Below, one piece after another: positions 49,301 to 61,154 of a stretch of 64,000 bases of DNA (position 1 is its first letter; each line of letters begins with the position of its first letter). Origin of the DNA: Rhynchonema sp. JSB1_4 (lineage: Eukaryota; Nematoda; Chromadorea; Monhysterida; Xyalidae). The notes under the pieces are model-generated. The model did no database searches and had not been told where the DNA came from. It worked only from the letters and a program-made list of their open reading frames with translations. Where the stretch lies: contig JASAMV010007906.1 of the NCBI GenBank assembly GCA_030248065.1, positions 1 through 64,000 of the forward strand, given 5' to 3'. Position numbers and translations under genes: made by a program.

Positions 49301-51645
49301 TTAAAAAAATCGTTCCAAAAGTTAAAAAAAAATTTTTTATTTTTTTCAAAATTCGAAAATTTCTCTATTTTTTGCTCTAAACGTGCTGTTTTTTGCAAAA
49401 AAAATGCTACTGTTGACATCACCTAACCCTACCATGGGTGTGTGGCCGGCTTGAACAAAGTCCTCCCCTGGCTGAGGCAGAAAGAAAAGAAAGAGATTCG
49501 CTCGGTGACTTTTAGGTTGTCTCTTGTGTTTTTGAGTGTGTGTTTTGAGTTCTGTGAGACTGCGCTAACCCGTATTGATAAACGTGATATCGAGAATCAA
49601 CGAGTGGGATCGATCTGTGGCTTGAAAAGGCGTGAATCGCAACCCCGGAGTGGACCGCGCGTCACTCGGCGGGGCATTTTGTTGAGGTTTGATCTTTGCG
49701 CATTTGTGTGTATGACCGTGTTTCAAGCTTAGGTGGCCGCGCCCCGTCGCCAGTCTCGCCGGTCGGGCCTCCCTGTGTCGTGAGAGGCCGTATCGTTGGG
49801 TGGGAAAGCCGTGTGGAGTGCTGCCTCGCCCACCCGATTACAGGTGTATTGGGTGCCATAATCGTTGTTTTGTGGCATCTAGACATAGTGCGCACACTCA
49901 CAGGGCCTCTCATATGACCACACACGTACATGTGACTGGGTGGGCATTTATTTATCCATGCCCCAGACCCGAAAGGAGTGATTCTATTTTGTATTCATTC
50001 TAATTTCACACTAAGTGCAGCTTATTTGCATTGGTCGTGTACCTAGACGTCATAATTTCAGCCAAAATTCCCATCCCGAATATCAGAAAGCCATACCATC
50101 ACACCCGCACCACCTGGGGAAGGGTACGGGTGTGTACCTGACTATGGTTGGTACTTATCGACCATATTGGATAGCATGGTTTTCGTATCACCTGTGCTTT
50201 ATATGCACTTAGAACACGTTAGTAACAAAATACCCCTATTTTGTATTTGAGCGCTCATTTTTATCGTGTTGGACAGATTTCGGCTGGAATAAAAAAAATT
50301 TTAATTAAAAAATTTTTTTTTAAAAATGGGGCTTGAATAAAAAATTTTTTTATTAACCACTGGTCGTTTGTATGATTTAAAACAATATTTTGATGCCAAA
50401 TCAAGATCAAAGCCATGTAAAACTACGTTCACGACCGTTATATCAGCAAGGTGCATACCGCTCGCAACTAACATTTCCCACCGCCACCACCCTTCCGCCC
50501 ATCAGGCCTTCTTTGTACGGCTCGAATGATTTGCCGTCGAGGAAAATGGGCGGCAATTCAAACAGCGCGAGCATTTCGGGCGTTTTTTGCCAGAAACTCG
50601 ATTTAGCTGACTCGGAAACGACTTTCACGTCCCCGCTTTGAACCAATCCCATCAATTCGTCGAAACTGTTGAACAAACGCGAAGGTTCATACGTTATGAT
50701 GTTGGCCAGGATGACGTTGCCGTACAGACCGCAGTACAGCAGCGTAAAATAGCCGATTATGGTGATGTGGAATGCATAAGAACGGGTAGAAGCCAGCTCA
50801 GTGCTTGCCAGCAAATAGTTGTGCGCTAGCGCATAACCTGGAAGTGGACGTAGTAAGCAGTATCCACTGTGCTGGCGTAGACTTGCCATGGATTTTTGTG
50901 TCCGTCGGTAATCGACACTCACTTTTTGTTAGCACGACAACGATGCCGAGCAACAGCCAAACGTGAACATCATAAACGAGAATGGACATTGCGTTCTGCG
51001 CAAGATCAGGATAGGACTGATCGGATGACAGGACTGTGGTCGCGTAATCCCATGCTGCGATTGGTATTGAAGCGTTGACAAACTGAAAGTAAGGAAAGTA
51101 CACCACGCGTACAACACACACTACTAACAGACATCGGCACTGTGGCGTCGCGGCACCAAGAACATTTGGCACTGGACAAAAACAACTGTACAAACTTTTA
51201 AGCGTTCTGCGGTGGCTGTCAGTTGAACGGCCGTTGTATCGACGGAACCATTGAGCACCATTTCCAGTGCTTCCGACCAGAAGTTCTGTCGCATGTCGAC
51301 AAATCGGAGTGTGACACCAGCCAGTCGGAAAACCTGAAATTTATGTGCCGAAATTGGCGTATACTGTATAGACAACATACACGGTAGCGGAACGGCGCAG
51401 AAAAATTAAATGCCCATAACATCGATTATAATAATAGTTTTTAAATGGCCACATTGATAAGTGGTGTGATTTGGCAGTTGACCAACCACCATCAGTGCTT
51501 CAATCTCTAAGCCAGGCTGTGCGCATTTATGGACGATGTCAATCGATGCCTTGTACACACACGGCGGGACATGGGGGAATTGGGTGGGATTGATTATGGC
51601 CACGCTGAGAACGTTCGATGCGTAGTCGGATGGGGGAATTTGCAT
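46384..51645 (-). CDS. Divergent ionotropic glutamate receptor-like channel lacking the amino-terminal domain
   Basis: Ligand-gated channel subunit of the iGluR/IR fold, plasma membrane. Exons on the minus strand: 51645-51487 (ATG), 51333-51196, 51082-50923, 50837-50473, 48338-48148, 46624-46384 (TGA); all phases agree. Order: S1 half (VLSVAIINPTQFPHVPP; QLTATAERLKFVNASIPI, whose Arg aligns with the ligand-carboxylate Arg of iGluRs), M1 (WLLLGIVVVLTK), a short pore segment, M3 (YCGLYGNVILANIITYEP), S2 half (FNSFDELMGLVQSGDVKVV to LLNMRLKYEELE), a Cys before M4, M4 (TLGCFIILLAGICVSATFVV), basic tail. The ATG is preceded by an in-frame stop with no acceptor between, so there is no amino-terminal domain and no signal peptide. 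The QQG pore-loop and SYTANLAAF signatures are not recognisable. It resembles invertebrate ionotropic receptors. Intron 4 holds a foldback; intron 5 a composite transposon. Confidence 0.85.
46747..48058. mobile_element. Composite hAT-type insertion carrying segment R (receptor intron 5)
   Basis: GTCAGAGT is duplicated at 46739-46746 and 48059-48066, so all 1,312 bp behave as one insertion. 46747-47528 is a near-complete copy of the element at 54155-54938 (ends CAGGGTTGGATT / AATCCAACCCTG). It is followed by about 345 bp of segment R (inverted copy of 17300-17646) and then by a second copy of the element's right end (47885-48058, ending CCAACGCTG). Confidence 0.85.
48429..49236. mobile_element. 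Foldback element with GGTCCAGGTACTTTTCGGTCC-like arms (receptor intron 4)
   Basis: Arms of about 350 bp are inverted: CCGTTTCTTTTCGGTCC at the left, GGACCGAAAAGAAACGG at the right. Each arm is built from diverged 20-bp GGTCCAGGTAC units. The centre holds opposed TGAAACATCAAGCTTGTA / TACAAGCTTGATGTTTCA copies around degenerate TTAGGC-like sequence. Confidence 0.88.
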
Positions 51646-52568
51646 TTTGGCGGGGTTGGGTTAAAGACTGCCCACTTTATTGCGACATGCTTTTCATCTA
51701 TGATCTCTGGTTCGGAACATCCGGTAAACGACAAATTGGGAGGCCAAAGTGTAGAATTTAAAAACTTAGAGGATTGCGCTACAAACAGGGCATGAGGTTG
51801 AAGGTTTTGCTAAGTCAGCGCGCGCAGATTATAATTTGCGAAGCAAAACCAATGATGAATTGCGCGTTCAATTTTCGCTGAAAGCTTTTATTTGACATAT
51901 TGTAGGTTCACGACGTTTGTGCTGCGCAAGCTTAGATGTGTCCGATGTGTGGTTTTCTGGTTTTCAGATGGTGTTTGCAGACTTTAAAAGTAATTGACCA
52001 AATGTAACTGCCGGCAGGTTGGCTCACCATGATATCAAGCCCTAACTGTTGTCAGGGTATGAAATTCCAGAAAAAATGTGTGTTAAGGGTACAACTCTTA
52101 TCCTGGTGCAGCACCAGGTTCAAATTTTGTACATGACTTGACTCGTCTTATTGCGCTTTTATGTTCTCTCTCTCAACGGTCATGTGCAACGCGGGCTTCA
52201 ACCGTATGTGGTCTAAAAAGTTGGAGAGCCTGTGTTGTTTGGTGTGCTGTGCACGAAACAAGAACGTGTTCTTTTGTGTTGTGAACAGGGGGCGGAAATA
52301 CATAAGCCCACACAGGGTTCTTATCAGCGACAGTTCAACATTGTTCAGGTGTGATTTGTCTGGCCTAGTCACGTGTCAAGTTCTAATGTGAAGTATTTAT
52401 TTATTATGCAACAGCCAACGCGTGACTCTTATCACACGAGTTGTGCACGTTTCAATACAAATTCCTGCGTGTGCTCGCTGCGGTCGACAAGACAGAGTTA
52501 TTTTGGTTGCGAAAGTTATCCAGAACAATTCAAGGTTTCCCGATTTTTCAGCCGCGGAGCAAAAAAAA
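51646..52568. promoter_or_regulatory. Divergent 923-bp intergenic region (receptor, minus; phosphatase, plus)
   Basis: The start codons of the two genes face away from each other across this gap. No TATA box or known operator is obvious. No exon and no large repeat lies here, unlike most other non-coding parts of the window, which suggests that it is kept free of insertions. Both promoters should lie within it. Confidence 0.55.
52545..52551 (+). promoter_or_regulatory. Putative spliced-leader acceptor of the purple acid phosphatase gene
   Basis: CGATTTTTCAG ends at 52551, 17 nt upstream of ATG 52569. The strong TTTTTCAG and short distance to the start fit trans-splicing. Confidence 0.6.
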
Positions 52569-55500
52569 ATGAAGACCGAACTTTTATTGTTTGTCATACT
52601 TGTCATTCTGGTGCAACTGTCCATCGCGCAGTTTTATGGACAACCGGAACAAATCCACTTGTCGTACGCAGGTACGTTATGAACGTAATTACCTAGTTGT
52701 GCTTTGTCACGTTGGCCAAGCCAATATATTTGCTAATACTGGTGATGCGTCCGCTTTCTTCGCGCTTTCATTCCCGAAATGGGTTCCTCCAGCTTTAAGG
52801 TGACCCCGGTCGAATGTGGGTTACCTGGGTCACTCACGACGACGTCGGTCAGTCCGTGGTGGAATACGGGGAAACGAAATTGACCGAAACGAGGAATGCG
52901 ACCACTCACTTGTTCACTGGCTGGTTCTTTTTATTTTAAAAACTAAATACGTATTATTCATCAGCAAAAAGTCTAATCCACGCCATGAGCGATAGCAAAC
53001 TTGGTGATCGGATCGGATCGGACCACTGTCTTGGGGTGATATTTTTGAAACGGTGTAAAGGTCAGTTGGGTGTAAGGCCGCTTTCACAATCATCCGGTTT
53101 CCGGAATCCGGTTTCCGGTTTCCGGAATTGGCTTCAAATCCGGTTTCCCTAAATGTTTTTTCCGGTTTCCGGAATCCGGAAGTTGCTTTCACAATCATCC
53201 GGTTTCCGGTTTCCGGTTTTCGCCCTAATTCAAATCCGTTTTCCGGCGACCGGAAACCGGAAAAGGCCATTTAGAGCCGGTTCTAATTTTTTATCCGGTT
53301 TTGGGTGCATAACGGGTAGTGGACGTCATGGGATGGACACGTTTACTTGTGTGATGACTTGTTGCTCGTGTGTGCACACAAGTAAATTATATGCTTATAA
53401 TATTAACGAATATCACTGATGTACATATGCATTCTAACGGTGTTTTCAGAAGGTTCGCAATGTGGCGCAAATAAATTGAATAAGCAAAGCTGAGAAAAGC
53501 CAACAGCCACGCTTTCAGACCCAAAAGAACTTTGAAGATCAGGAACACATCGCGCACGTTCATGTGCTGATGTGTGTTCCTGCGCTGAGTTGGTGGTACC
53601 ATACCATACTGCTATACCACATAACACAACCAGAGAATCTTTACTTCTGGATCTGGCACACTCGTTTGTTCCTATAAGGTGACCTAAAAGTAGTCTTCCC
53701 GGACACAAATTTTGTCTGAAACCAGGGCCAATGAGCATTTTACTGCACAGCACCTGCTTTCTGTTTCTGACAAACTGGATTTCGTATTAACAGTCGTAGG
53801 ATGTCGATCGACGTTGACAGAGAGCGGATTACACTCTCTTTTTTGGTGAAGATCTGAAAAATTGTTATTCATTTTGAAGCGTGCCGTAGCTGGCGAATAT
53901 GGACACGACAAGGAACGTGCACCGGTGCACGCAATATTCCTTCTGGTCTTGCACATTCGCTTGGAGATACCACCCTTATCGGACTCAAATTTTCTCAGGA
54001 ATCCAGTAACGCCAACATTTTACTCTTTCTCACTTTTACTTTGTGAGAACTTGACTTCATGAACGAGCAGTCATCTGAACTACTGTATGTGTATGATTCC
54101 ATCCAAGAACAGAGTCTCAGTCTCGCAAATCAGTTTTTTCTGTTTGTATGTGAGCAGGGTTGGATTTAAAAAAAAGTAAAAATTTTTTTGTAAAAAAAAA
54201 ATTTTTTTTTAAAAAAAAGTTGGCCACTTTTTTTTATTTTAAAATTTTAAAAAGTAAGTCCACTTTTTTTTATTATTTTTCCCCTTTTTTTCGTTATTTT
54301 CTCACTTTTTTAAGGTAAAAATGTATGTTTTCATGCGTTTTATTGCTCATCATTCTCAAAAAAACGCCTGCGGCGCTTATATTTCAGTTTAAAATGGCGT
54401 TGTAATGGACTCATACAGTTCCTACACATCCCAACAATCGCTGCACGTATAATATAGGACACCCCATACCGTATACTGTGCAGTTATTGAGCTATCGACG
54501 TAAGCTATCGACAGACTCCACGTTGCTCGCCTATTTGCAGTTGTGTGGATTTGTCATTTGTTGCTTTTGTCACACAATATGAGTGTGGTGTAGCTCTTTA
54601 TCTCTCTTCAAATTTATCCCCAAATTCACAAACAGAAGGTTGGTCTTCCTTTTGTCATATATGTATGCCCACAGAGTTACCTTCGGGCGGGTTCTCAAAG
54701 TTGTGACCAAATGGGCTAGATCGCAGGTGATCGACATAAACATGCAAGTCAGTGGAGAAGTTCTCTTTAGTGTCCCTCAAAACATACCTAAGTAACATGA
54801 TTTCAGAAATTTCATTTTTCTAGAAACCAATTTTTTGGGGGTCCGGAATAAAAAAAAGTGATTTTTAAAAAAAATTTTAAAAAGTTTTTTTTTTAAAAAA
54901 AAAAGTTCGATAATAAAAAATTTTTTAATCCAACCCTGTATGTGAGCAAAGAACAACAAAACATCATCCTTTAGTGACTATTATCACAATCATATCCCCA
55001 AATCTATGAGTGGATGCGCGCTGTTTTCGAAGCTTGATGTAGGCATAACTGCATAGTGTTTGGCATCATTTATCTGCAAAACTTATTTTGCGGTCATCAT
55101 CATCTAAACTGGCTAACAGATGTTTTCAGGGGCTTTTCGATATTTAGTGTCCCTACTTTCTTTTAAGTTACATCACGGTATTTTCAGAGGGTTTTTCCGT
55201 GAATTAACGCCAACGCTAATTCTGCAAACTACATAGTTTTCAGAAGCTTTTCTGTTTGGTTGGTTGGGACATGAAAGTGCCTCAAATCTTGCATGCATGT
55301 ATACAGTAGCTAATTTTGTTGCTTTTGTTGGTAAGGTTTTTTTCGTTTTGTCCCTGTGGTGTGAATTGTCTGGAATAAATATGAGTTGAACAGTGTAACG
55401 GCCAAGTTTCCCGAGTCAGAACAACATTCTTCAAAATAGGGTAGATTAGCACCTTGCTACAGTATACTGACAGTAACACACCTCCGCATGAAGACAATAC

Positions 55501-58500
55501 TTCGGCATAATGTTGCCATGCTCAACAGCGCTGACCACACAATATAAACGCTCATAAAGCACATAACGTCAAATACAGATAGAAAACTTTGAATGGTCAA
55601 GATAGATGCAGGTACACAATATACATAGGGTGGCATTTTCGAAACGGTGTAAAGCTCAGTTGGGTGTAAAGGTCGGTGTAAGCTCGGTCGAAAGCTCGGT
55701 CGGTGTCAGCTCGGTGTAAACATGAAACATTCCACGTTAACAGCAGGCAATGTTTCATGTTTACACCGAGCTGACACCGACCGAGCTTTCGATTGAGCTT
55801 ACACCGACCTTTACACCCAACTCACCTTTACACCGTTTCGAAAATATCACCCATACATATGTATACATAAGATGTTTGTCCCATCGATGTCTCAAGAATA
55901 TGTCGAGCAATCTGCTGCCCGAAATTGGGCCTGCGGTCAAAATGCAGGGCTAAAAAAACAGCAAAGTCTCCTTTTGTATAAGTCTTTCATTTTATTCTCG
56001 GTCCAAACAAAGTATACAGCAAATGTTTCATCGCAACAGCAGCCATCAAGTAGCACGCATGTTTCGAGCCGCGTTGTCGGCCTGTTGGTTATCATCCACG
56101 ACGATGACTGCTGTTTTCAAGGCGTTGAAACATTTTCTGTATACCGCCTCTGGACTGTTATAAAACGGAAAGACTATAACATGCACAGAGTGCGTTATGT
56201 CTGGCCACCAGCTGAACAAGGAATGCGGTTGCCGTGTGTGATATAGAACTTGTCAAACCGCGTGCAACTAATCAAATCCGGAAACCGGAAACCGGATGAT
56301 TGTGAAAGCACTTTCCGGCAGCCGGAAAACGGAAACCGGAAACCGGAAAATAAAAACCGGATTCCGGAAACCGGAAACCGGATTTCATTTTTTTGAGATT
56401 TGAATTCCGGAAACCGGAAACCGGATTCCGGAAACCGGATGATTGTGAAAGCGGCCTAAGGGTCGGTGGAAAGCTCGGTGTGAAAAAGTTCAGTGTAAGC
56501 TTCAAACAGTGCACGCTGAGCCAGCAGCAGACGCGCGTTTCTAAACGAAAGGTTAACTTTGACAGTCTGCTGTGCAAGTGTAAATCGTCTGTTTGCAATA
56601 TTGTTTGTTTAGGCTGGTTGCACAAGCGTTTTTAAACGATATTTATAAATTTCGTGACCTTTTATGGAGCCGTTTTGAATTCGTGCTGCGATCAGTTAGC
56701 GGCATCAATTTTTTTGGTACCGCCGTCAATGAATGTTCAATTTCTCAATAGCCTCACGGCGGAATGTCAGGCAACTTAAAAATATTCCTTTAAAACGTTT
56801 CTGCAACCAGCTTAAATGAACTAGATTGCAAACAAACGATCTACATTAGCACAGCAGACTGTCAAAGTTGACCATTCGTTTAGAAACGCGCGTCTGCTGC
56901 TTGCTCAGCGTGCAATGTTTCAAGCTTACGCCGAGCTTACACTGAACTTTCTCACACCGAGCTTTCGACCGACCTTTACACCCAACTGACCTTTACACCG
57001 TTTCAAAAATATCACCCGGTCATCGCACGCGCGATTTTTGCATTTTGGGATTTACGCGAGAAACAAATTTCGACGAACCTAAAAATTGTTCATTTCAGTT
57101 TTGTGGGCAAAGTTTTTAGGCTACTTGAAACTTGTGTGGCATCACTACATAAATTTCTCTTGATGCCAAAGTCGCACGTGACAAAAACCGGTCCGATCGC
57201 CCGATCCGATCACCAAGTTCTTGATATCGCTCTGTGTATTTATTCAGATGGAGGCCTGCAACATCGCCAGCTTCACATCCATCGAGCGCTCATGACCGGA
57301 CTGAAACCGGGACGCACTTATTGTACGTCATAACCCTGCTCGGATAAGATTTTTGTTTTTTTTCAAACGCTTTGTCTGATCGAAGCGCGCACAAAACGTA
57401 GGATGAATGCATTGTGTGCACAGCAGCTGCGCGGTAGTGGCTGCATAATGGACCAGGGAGGAAGACGTTTCGAAAAATATTCTCGATAATTGCATATACA
57501 GTATGAATGAATGAAACGTCATTATCCGAAAAAAAACTCAGCCGCGAAAAAACTTCGCTTAATCATATATATAAATGAATGAACGACATTATCCAAGATA
57601 ACCAGGCGATGTTTAATCTTCTGCCGCTACAGTGTACCATTGCGGCAGCCGATGGGGCTGGAGCGCTCTGTACTTCTTCCGTGCCCTCAAGCCATCAGCA
57701 ACTGGCTTTCGATACGCACTCTATGGTGATTTGGGCAATGTCAACCCACAGTCGTTGGCAAGGATCCAAAAAGAGGCGCAAATGGGACATTTTGATATGA
57801 TTCTGCATATTGGTAACTGCGTGTTCTTTTTTTATGGCTTCATGTAGCCATTCGGTGCATTAGCACTGATGCTGTGCCCCTGATACACCAGCTCTCTGTG
57901 GAATCAAGGCAAAACGAGTAGGACTTACTGCTGTCGTGTCGCATCATTATCATTAATCTCGAAGTTCGAACAAAACGACAGCATTGTCATACTTTCTATT
58001 CGGTGCCTTGCATGCATTAACATGTATGTAGCGCGTGCACAAACATCTGAGCCGGGTATCGATGTGTCGCGCAAAACAAACGCAGCCAGGTGGCTGACAA
58101 TGTCGGTGTAAGTTCGATCGAAAACTCGGTCGGTGTAAGCTCGGTGTAAACTTGAAACATTAAACGTTAACAGCAGACAATTACTCATGCTTACGCCAGG
58201 CCTACACCGACCGAGATTTCGACCGAGCATACGCCGACCTTTACACTCAACTGACGTTTACACTGTTTCGAAACTTCCACACAAAACCTTTCTTCATAAG
58301 CAGCTGATTGCGAGCTTCCGCCAACAGCTGATTCGTGCTCATACATATGCATTACGTGCTATGCCACAACACATAAACCATAGTCTAACAGGCGATATGG
58401 CTTACAACATGGACACGGACAACGCACGATATGGCGATCAATTCATGCGTCAGATCGAACCGATAGCAGCCTATGTGCCCTACATGGTCACGGTCGGCAA

Positions 58501-61154
58501 TCACGAATATGCGTATAATTTCTCGAATTACGTCAGCCGATTCACCATGCCGCAGTGGCAACAGCAGGCCAGCTTGTTTTATAGGTCAGGAGCACGGCTT
58601 TAAAAGATGTTTACGATCATAAGGGTAAGGTTGAAGGTGCAAAGCCCTAATTCTATTTCGTTTTCTGAAAGAACAGAAAACAAATTCTCACGCGCTGATT
58701 GGCTGTCGCGCGTCCAGCAGCCAATCACCAAACGAGAACTTGTTCTCTGTTCACTCAGAGAACGACAGGGCTTAAGGTCGATTTATACTTCTGACTTCCG
58801 GGAAGTAGAAGTCAAAATCCAGAGCAGTCACTATCACGCAGAAGTGCCCAGCAAGGCAGTGATTGCTTGTAGTGATTGCCTGTTCCACTCTGTCCGTTGA
58901 CCGCTGCCTGCCGTCTGCTGTTCTTGCTCTGTTAATGAGCTGACCGAACGGGCAGTCACAAATTTGTGACTGCTATTGCCGGGCAGTCAAAGTATGAGCC
59001 GACCTTAAACGACTACCGCCTGTGACTTTAGGCTGAATAGTTGTTGCATACTTTGCGTGTCCACCGATGTTCCAGTTTCGACCTCGGCCCGGCGCATTTC
59101 ATCGGCATCAGCACTGAGTTCTATTACTACATTCAGTTCGGCATTGATCAGATTAGGAAGCAATACGAATGGCTGATCGCTGATCTGCAGGCAAGGCGCA
59201 GGGGGTCTTCGACGTTGTCGTTTTGGCAATCAGTTTTTGCAGTCAGGCTTTCTCAGTCAGACGCGAACATGCGAAACTGACTGACGACACCATATTTGAC
59301 GATTACTTCGGTTCTCCCCCCACAGGCAGCCAACGCCAACCGCGCCAATGTGCCTTGGATCATAACGATGGGACATCGACCGATGTATTGCTCGGACGCA
59401 GATGGTGATGACTGCACCAAGTACGAGTCGAGGGTTAGCAATTGATGTGACTTGTTATCGTATGGGGATCGTCAACATTTGTAATGAATCTGAAATATGA
59501 ACACTATGGCTGGTATGTCGCTTTGCCGGCATGGTCGGGTTGGTTGTGGTCGGCGATGCAAAATGAATTTGCCGTATCCGGCGACTTTATTGCTTCTGTC
59601 ATTTTGTCCAGCATAGAAGTTGCTCCCTTGGGAACTGTGAGAAACTGTTACGCTGGCTACAGTCACAGGATCAACAAAATCACAGAAAATGGCAAAACTC
59701 ATTTTGCACCGCCGACCACACCCGACCCGACCGTGCCGGCGAAATGGCATACCCGGCCCATGTATGTTTAGGCCGCAAGTCTGACGTTAATCTGCTTGTT
59801 ACGACTCTACATACGATCCCGACAATAAAGATGGTTGATTGCAACACCCAGCACGCTTTTGCAGATTCGTTCCGGCATGCCGCTCTACCACAAGTACCCG
59901 CTCGAACAACTCTTCTACGCACAAGGTGTCGATCTTGAACTTTGGGCGCATGAGCATTCGTACGAACGTCTGTGGCCGGTCTACAATCGAACGGTCTACA
60001 ACGGCACCCACAATCCGTACCACAACCCCCCGGCACCAGTGCACATCATCACCGGATCGGCGGTATAGGGTCCCATCCTAGTTGTCATAAACCGTATATC
60101 AAGCTTGGTTATCTACACCTGGTGAACTGCGCCAACGTTTTCGCAACATACAGACCTAAAGCAAAGGGGTTTTTCCCTTACTGATGACTGGGGTTCAGTC
60201 GGGATCCAGAAAAGTTCTCGGATTCCGATCTCAAAGATTTCAAAATTAATCCCGATATTAAGATCCCGGTCTCGAATCCTTAAAGCCAGATCTAGATAGT
60301 GTTCGGGATCCGAAGTCTGTTACAGTTCTGCAAAAATTGTTTCGATGTGTTGCACTGAAGATTGTTTACTTTTCATCGGGTCGCTTTGTCTCAAAATCGT
60401 TTCTCCTTTCATCGATTTCTCCCCCAGACGACTTACAACTGATAAACTTAGAAACAGCCGCAAAAATCTTCATTTTTACATGATTAAGAGTTTGTGCCTG
60501 ATCATGATCCCGAATCCAGATCCCTATCTTTTGGCCAGTCCCGACCCCGTTGTGCGTTTAGTCCCGATCCAAACACAAGACTGTCTGCAGCAATTCGCAG
60601 GGTTGCCAAGAGCTGACGGACCCATTCGAATTGCGTCTGCCTCCATGGAGTGCCTTTCACTCGTCGCAGTACGGCTACAGTCGAATGCACATACACAACA
60701 ACACTCATTTGTATCTCGAACAAGTCTCGGACGATTTGGTACGTCATTTTGTAGAAAAATACACAGAACTCTCAATAACTATTGAGTTATTACATTTGTC
60801 AGGATGGCAAAGTAATCGACTCCATGTGGCTTGTGAAACACCAACATGGAACTGGTTTGTATGAGTGAGTTGGACTCGGGGATGTGATTTTGCAATTTCG
60901 TGATCTGAGTTGTAAAATGGTCGGTATGTCTTCAATAAATAGCCGAACACTGGTGACTTACGCCATCATATCTCTCTCGATAGCTCGGATGCAATATTGC
61001 AAGTCCAAATGAAACTTACCAACAGCGTGGTCTATTTTACAGAGCCCATCCGCATCGCAATTTGGGCCACTACGTTCCCGATGACTACAGACCGTCAATC
61101 GAAGCTGTCAAACAACAGTACAGGAAGACGTGTGAAGGCTGTGAACCGCTTTGA
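52569..61154 (+). CDS. acp7: Purple acid phosphatase, ACP7 type (secreted, 11 exons)
   Basis: Dinuclear metallophosphoesterase that hydrolyses phosphate monoesters outside the cell or in endolysosomes. Exons: 52569-52671, 52800-52919, 57248-57322, 57633-57812, 58392-58584, 59076-59190, 59326-59433, 59865-60062, 60601-60738, 60803-60864, 61043-61154 (TGA). All phases agree; 467 residues. Exon 1 is a signal peptide (LLLFVILVILVQLS). Exon 2 starts the fibronectin-like domain (GDPGRMWVTWV). All metal ligands are visible in order: ALYGDLG, HIGDMAYNMD, VGNHE, IITMGHRPMYC, WAHEHSYER. The end is PWSAFHSSQYGYSRM, LEQVSDD, then a tail with CEGC. Exon 6 must end at a GC donor (CAG|GCAAGG), since no GT fits the phase. 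Exon 2 also appears to end before GC (ACTG|GCTGGT), which is weaker. Unspliced intron 10 gives an immediate stop (GLYE). Intron 2 (4.3 kb) is full of transposons. Confidence 0.94.
54155..54938. mobile_element. 784-bp hAT-type element with perfect 8-bp target duplication (PAP intron 2)
   Basis: The ends are CAGGGTTGGATTTAAAAAA and TTTTTTAATCCAACCCTG. TATGTGAG is duplicated at 54147-54154 and 54939-54946. The A/T-rich ends enclose about 600 bp of moderately GC-rich sequence without a transposase. It is an inverted relative of 46747-47528. Confidence 0.93.
55628..55852. mobile_element. Palindromic MITE, family M (PAP intron 2)
   Basis: The ends are GGGTGGCATTTTCGAAACGG and CCGTTTCGAAAATATCACCC. 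The arms are almost perfectly inverted through TCGGTGTAAGCTCGG units, with opposed TGAAACATTCC and AATGTTTCATG in the centre. ATACATA abuts both ends. Confidence 0.88.
55977..56178. mobile_element. About 200-bp MITE, family O (inverted copy at 61695-61895)
   Basis: The ends are TATAAGTCTTTCATTTTAT and AAACGGAAAGACTATA. The interior has two opposed ATGTTTCA copies near 56021 and 56126 and matches 61695-61895 along its whole length in reverse orientation. Confidence 0.85.
56460..57019. mobile_element. Right part of a family M-type foldback split by the 53073-56459 composite
   Basis: GGTCGGTGGAAAGCTCGG at the left is mirrored by CCGAGCTTTCGACCGACC at the right. Inner arms share TTTCTAAACGAAAGGTTAA and CAAACAGTGCACGCTGAGC-like blocks. 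The missing outer left end (ATTTTTGAAACGGTGTAAAG) is found at 53041-53072. Confidence 0.8.
58102..58275. mobile_element. Family M derivative in PAP intron 4
   Basis: Inverted TCGGTGTAAGCTCGGTGTAA and TTACGCC...TACACCGACCGAG units surround a centre with ATGTTTCA (reverse) near 58156. The left outer end is missing and the right ends ACTGTTTCGAAA. The exon 5 acceptor lies about 115 bp downstream. Confidence 0.8.
58636..59008. mobile_element. Two adjacent foldback elements in PAP intron 5
   Basis: 58636-58775: CCCTAATTCTATTTCGTTTT against GAACGACAGGGC with inner GAACAGAAAACAAATTCTC. 58773-59008: TTAAGGTCGATTTATACTTC against AAGTATGAGCCGACCTTAA. The second has TTAA at both ends. Neither codes for a protein. 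Confidence 0.72.

Larger units (their letters stand above)
53073..56459. mobile_element. 3.4 kb composite bounded by inverted CCGGTTTCCGG elements (PAP intron 2)
   Basis: The left block 53073-53276 starts GGCCGCTTTCACAATCATCC and is made of CCGGTTTCCGG units. The right block 56272-56459 is the inverted counterpart, ending GATTGTGAAAGCGGCC. TAA precedes and follows the outer ends, so a 3-bp TWA-type target (PIF/Harbinger-like) is possible. The whole unit splits the left arm of a family M-type foldback that ends at 57019. Between the blocks lie a hAT element, a family M MITE and a family O MITE; no gene. Confidence 0.72.
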
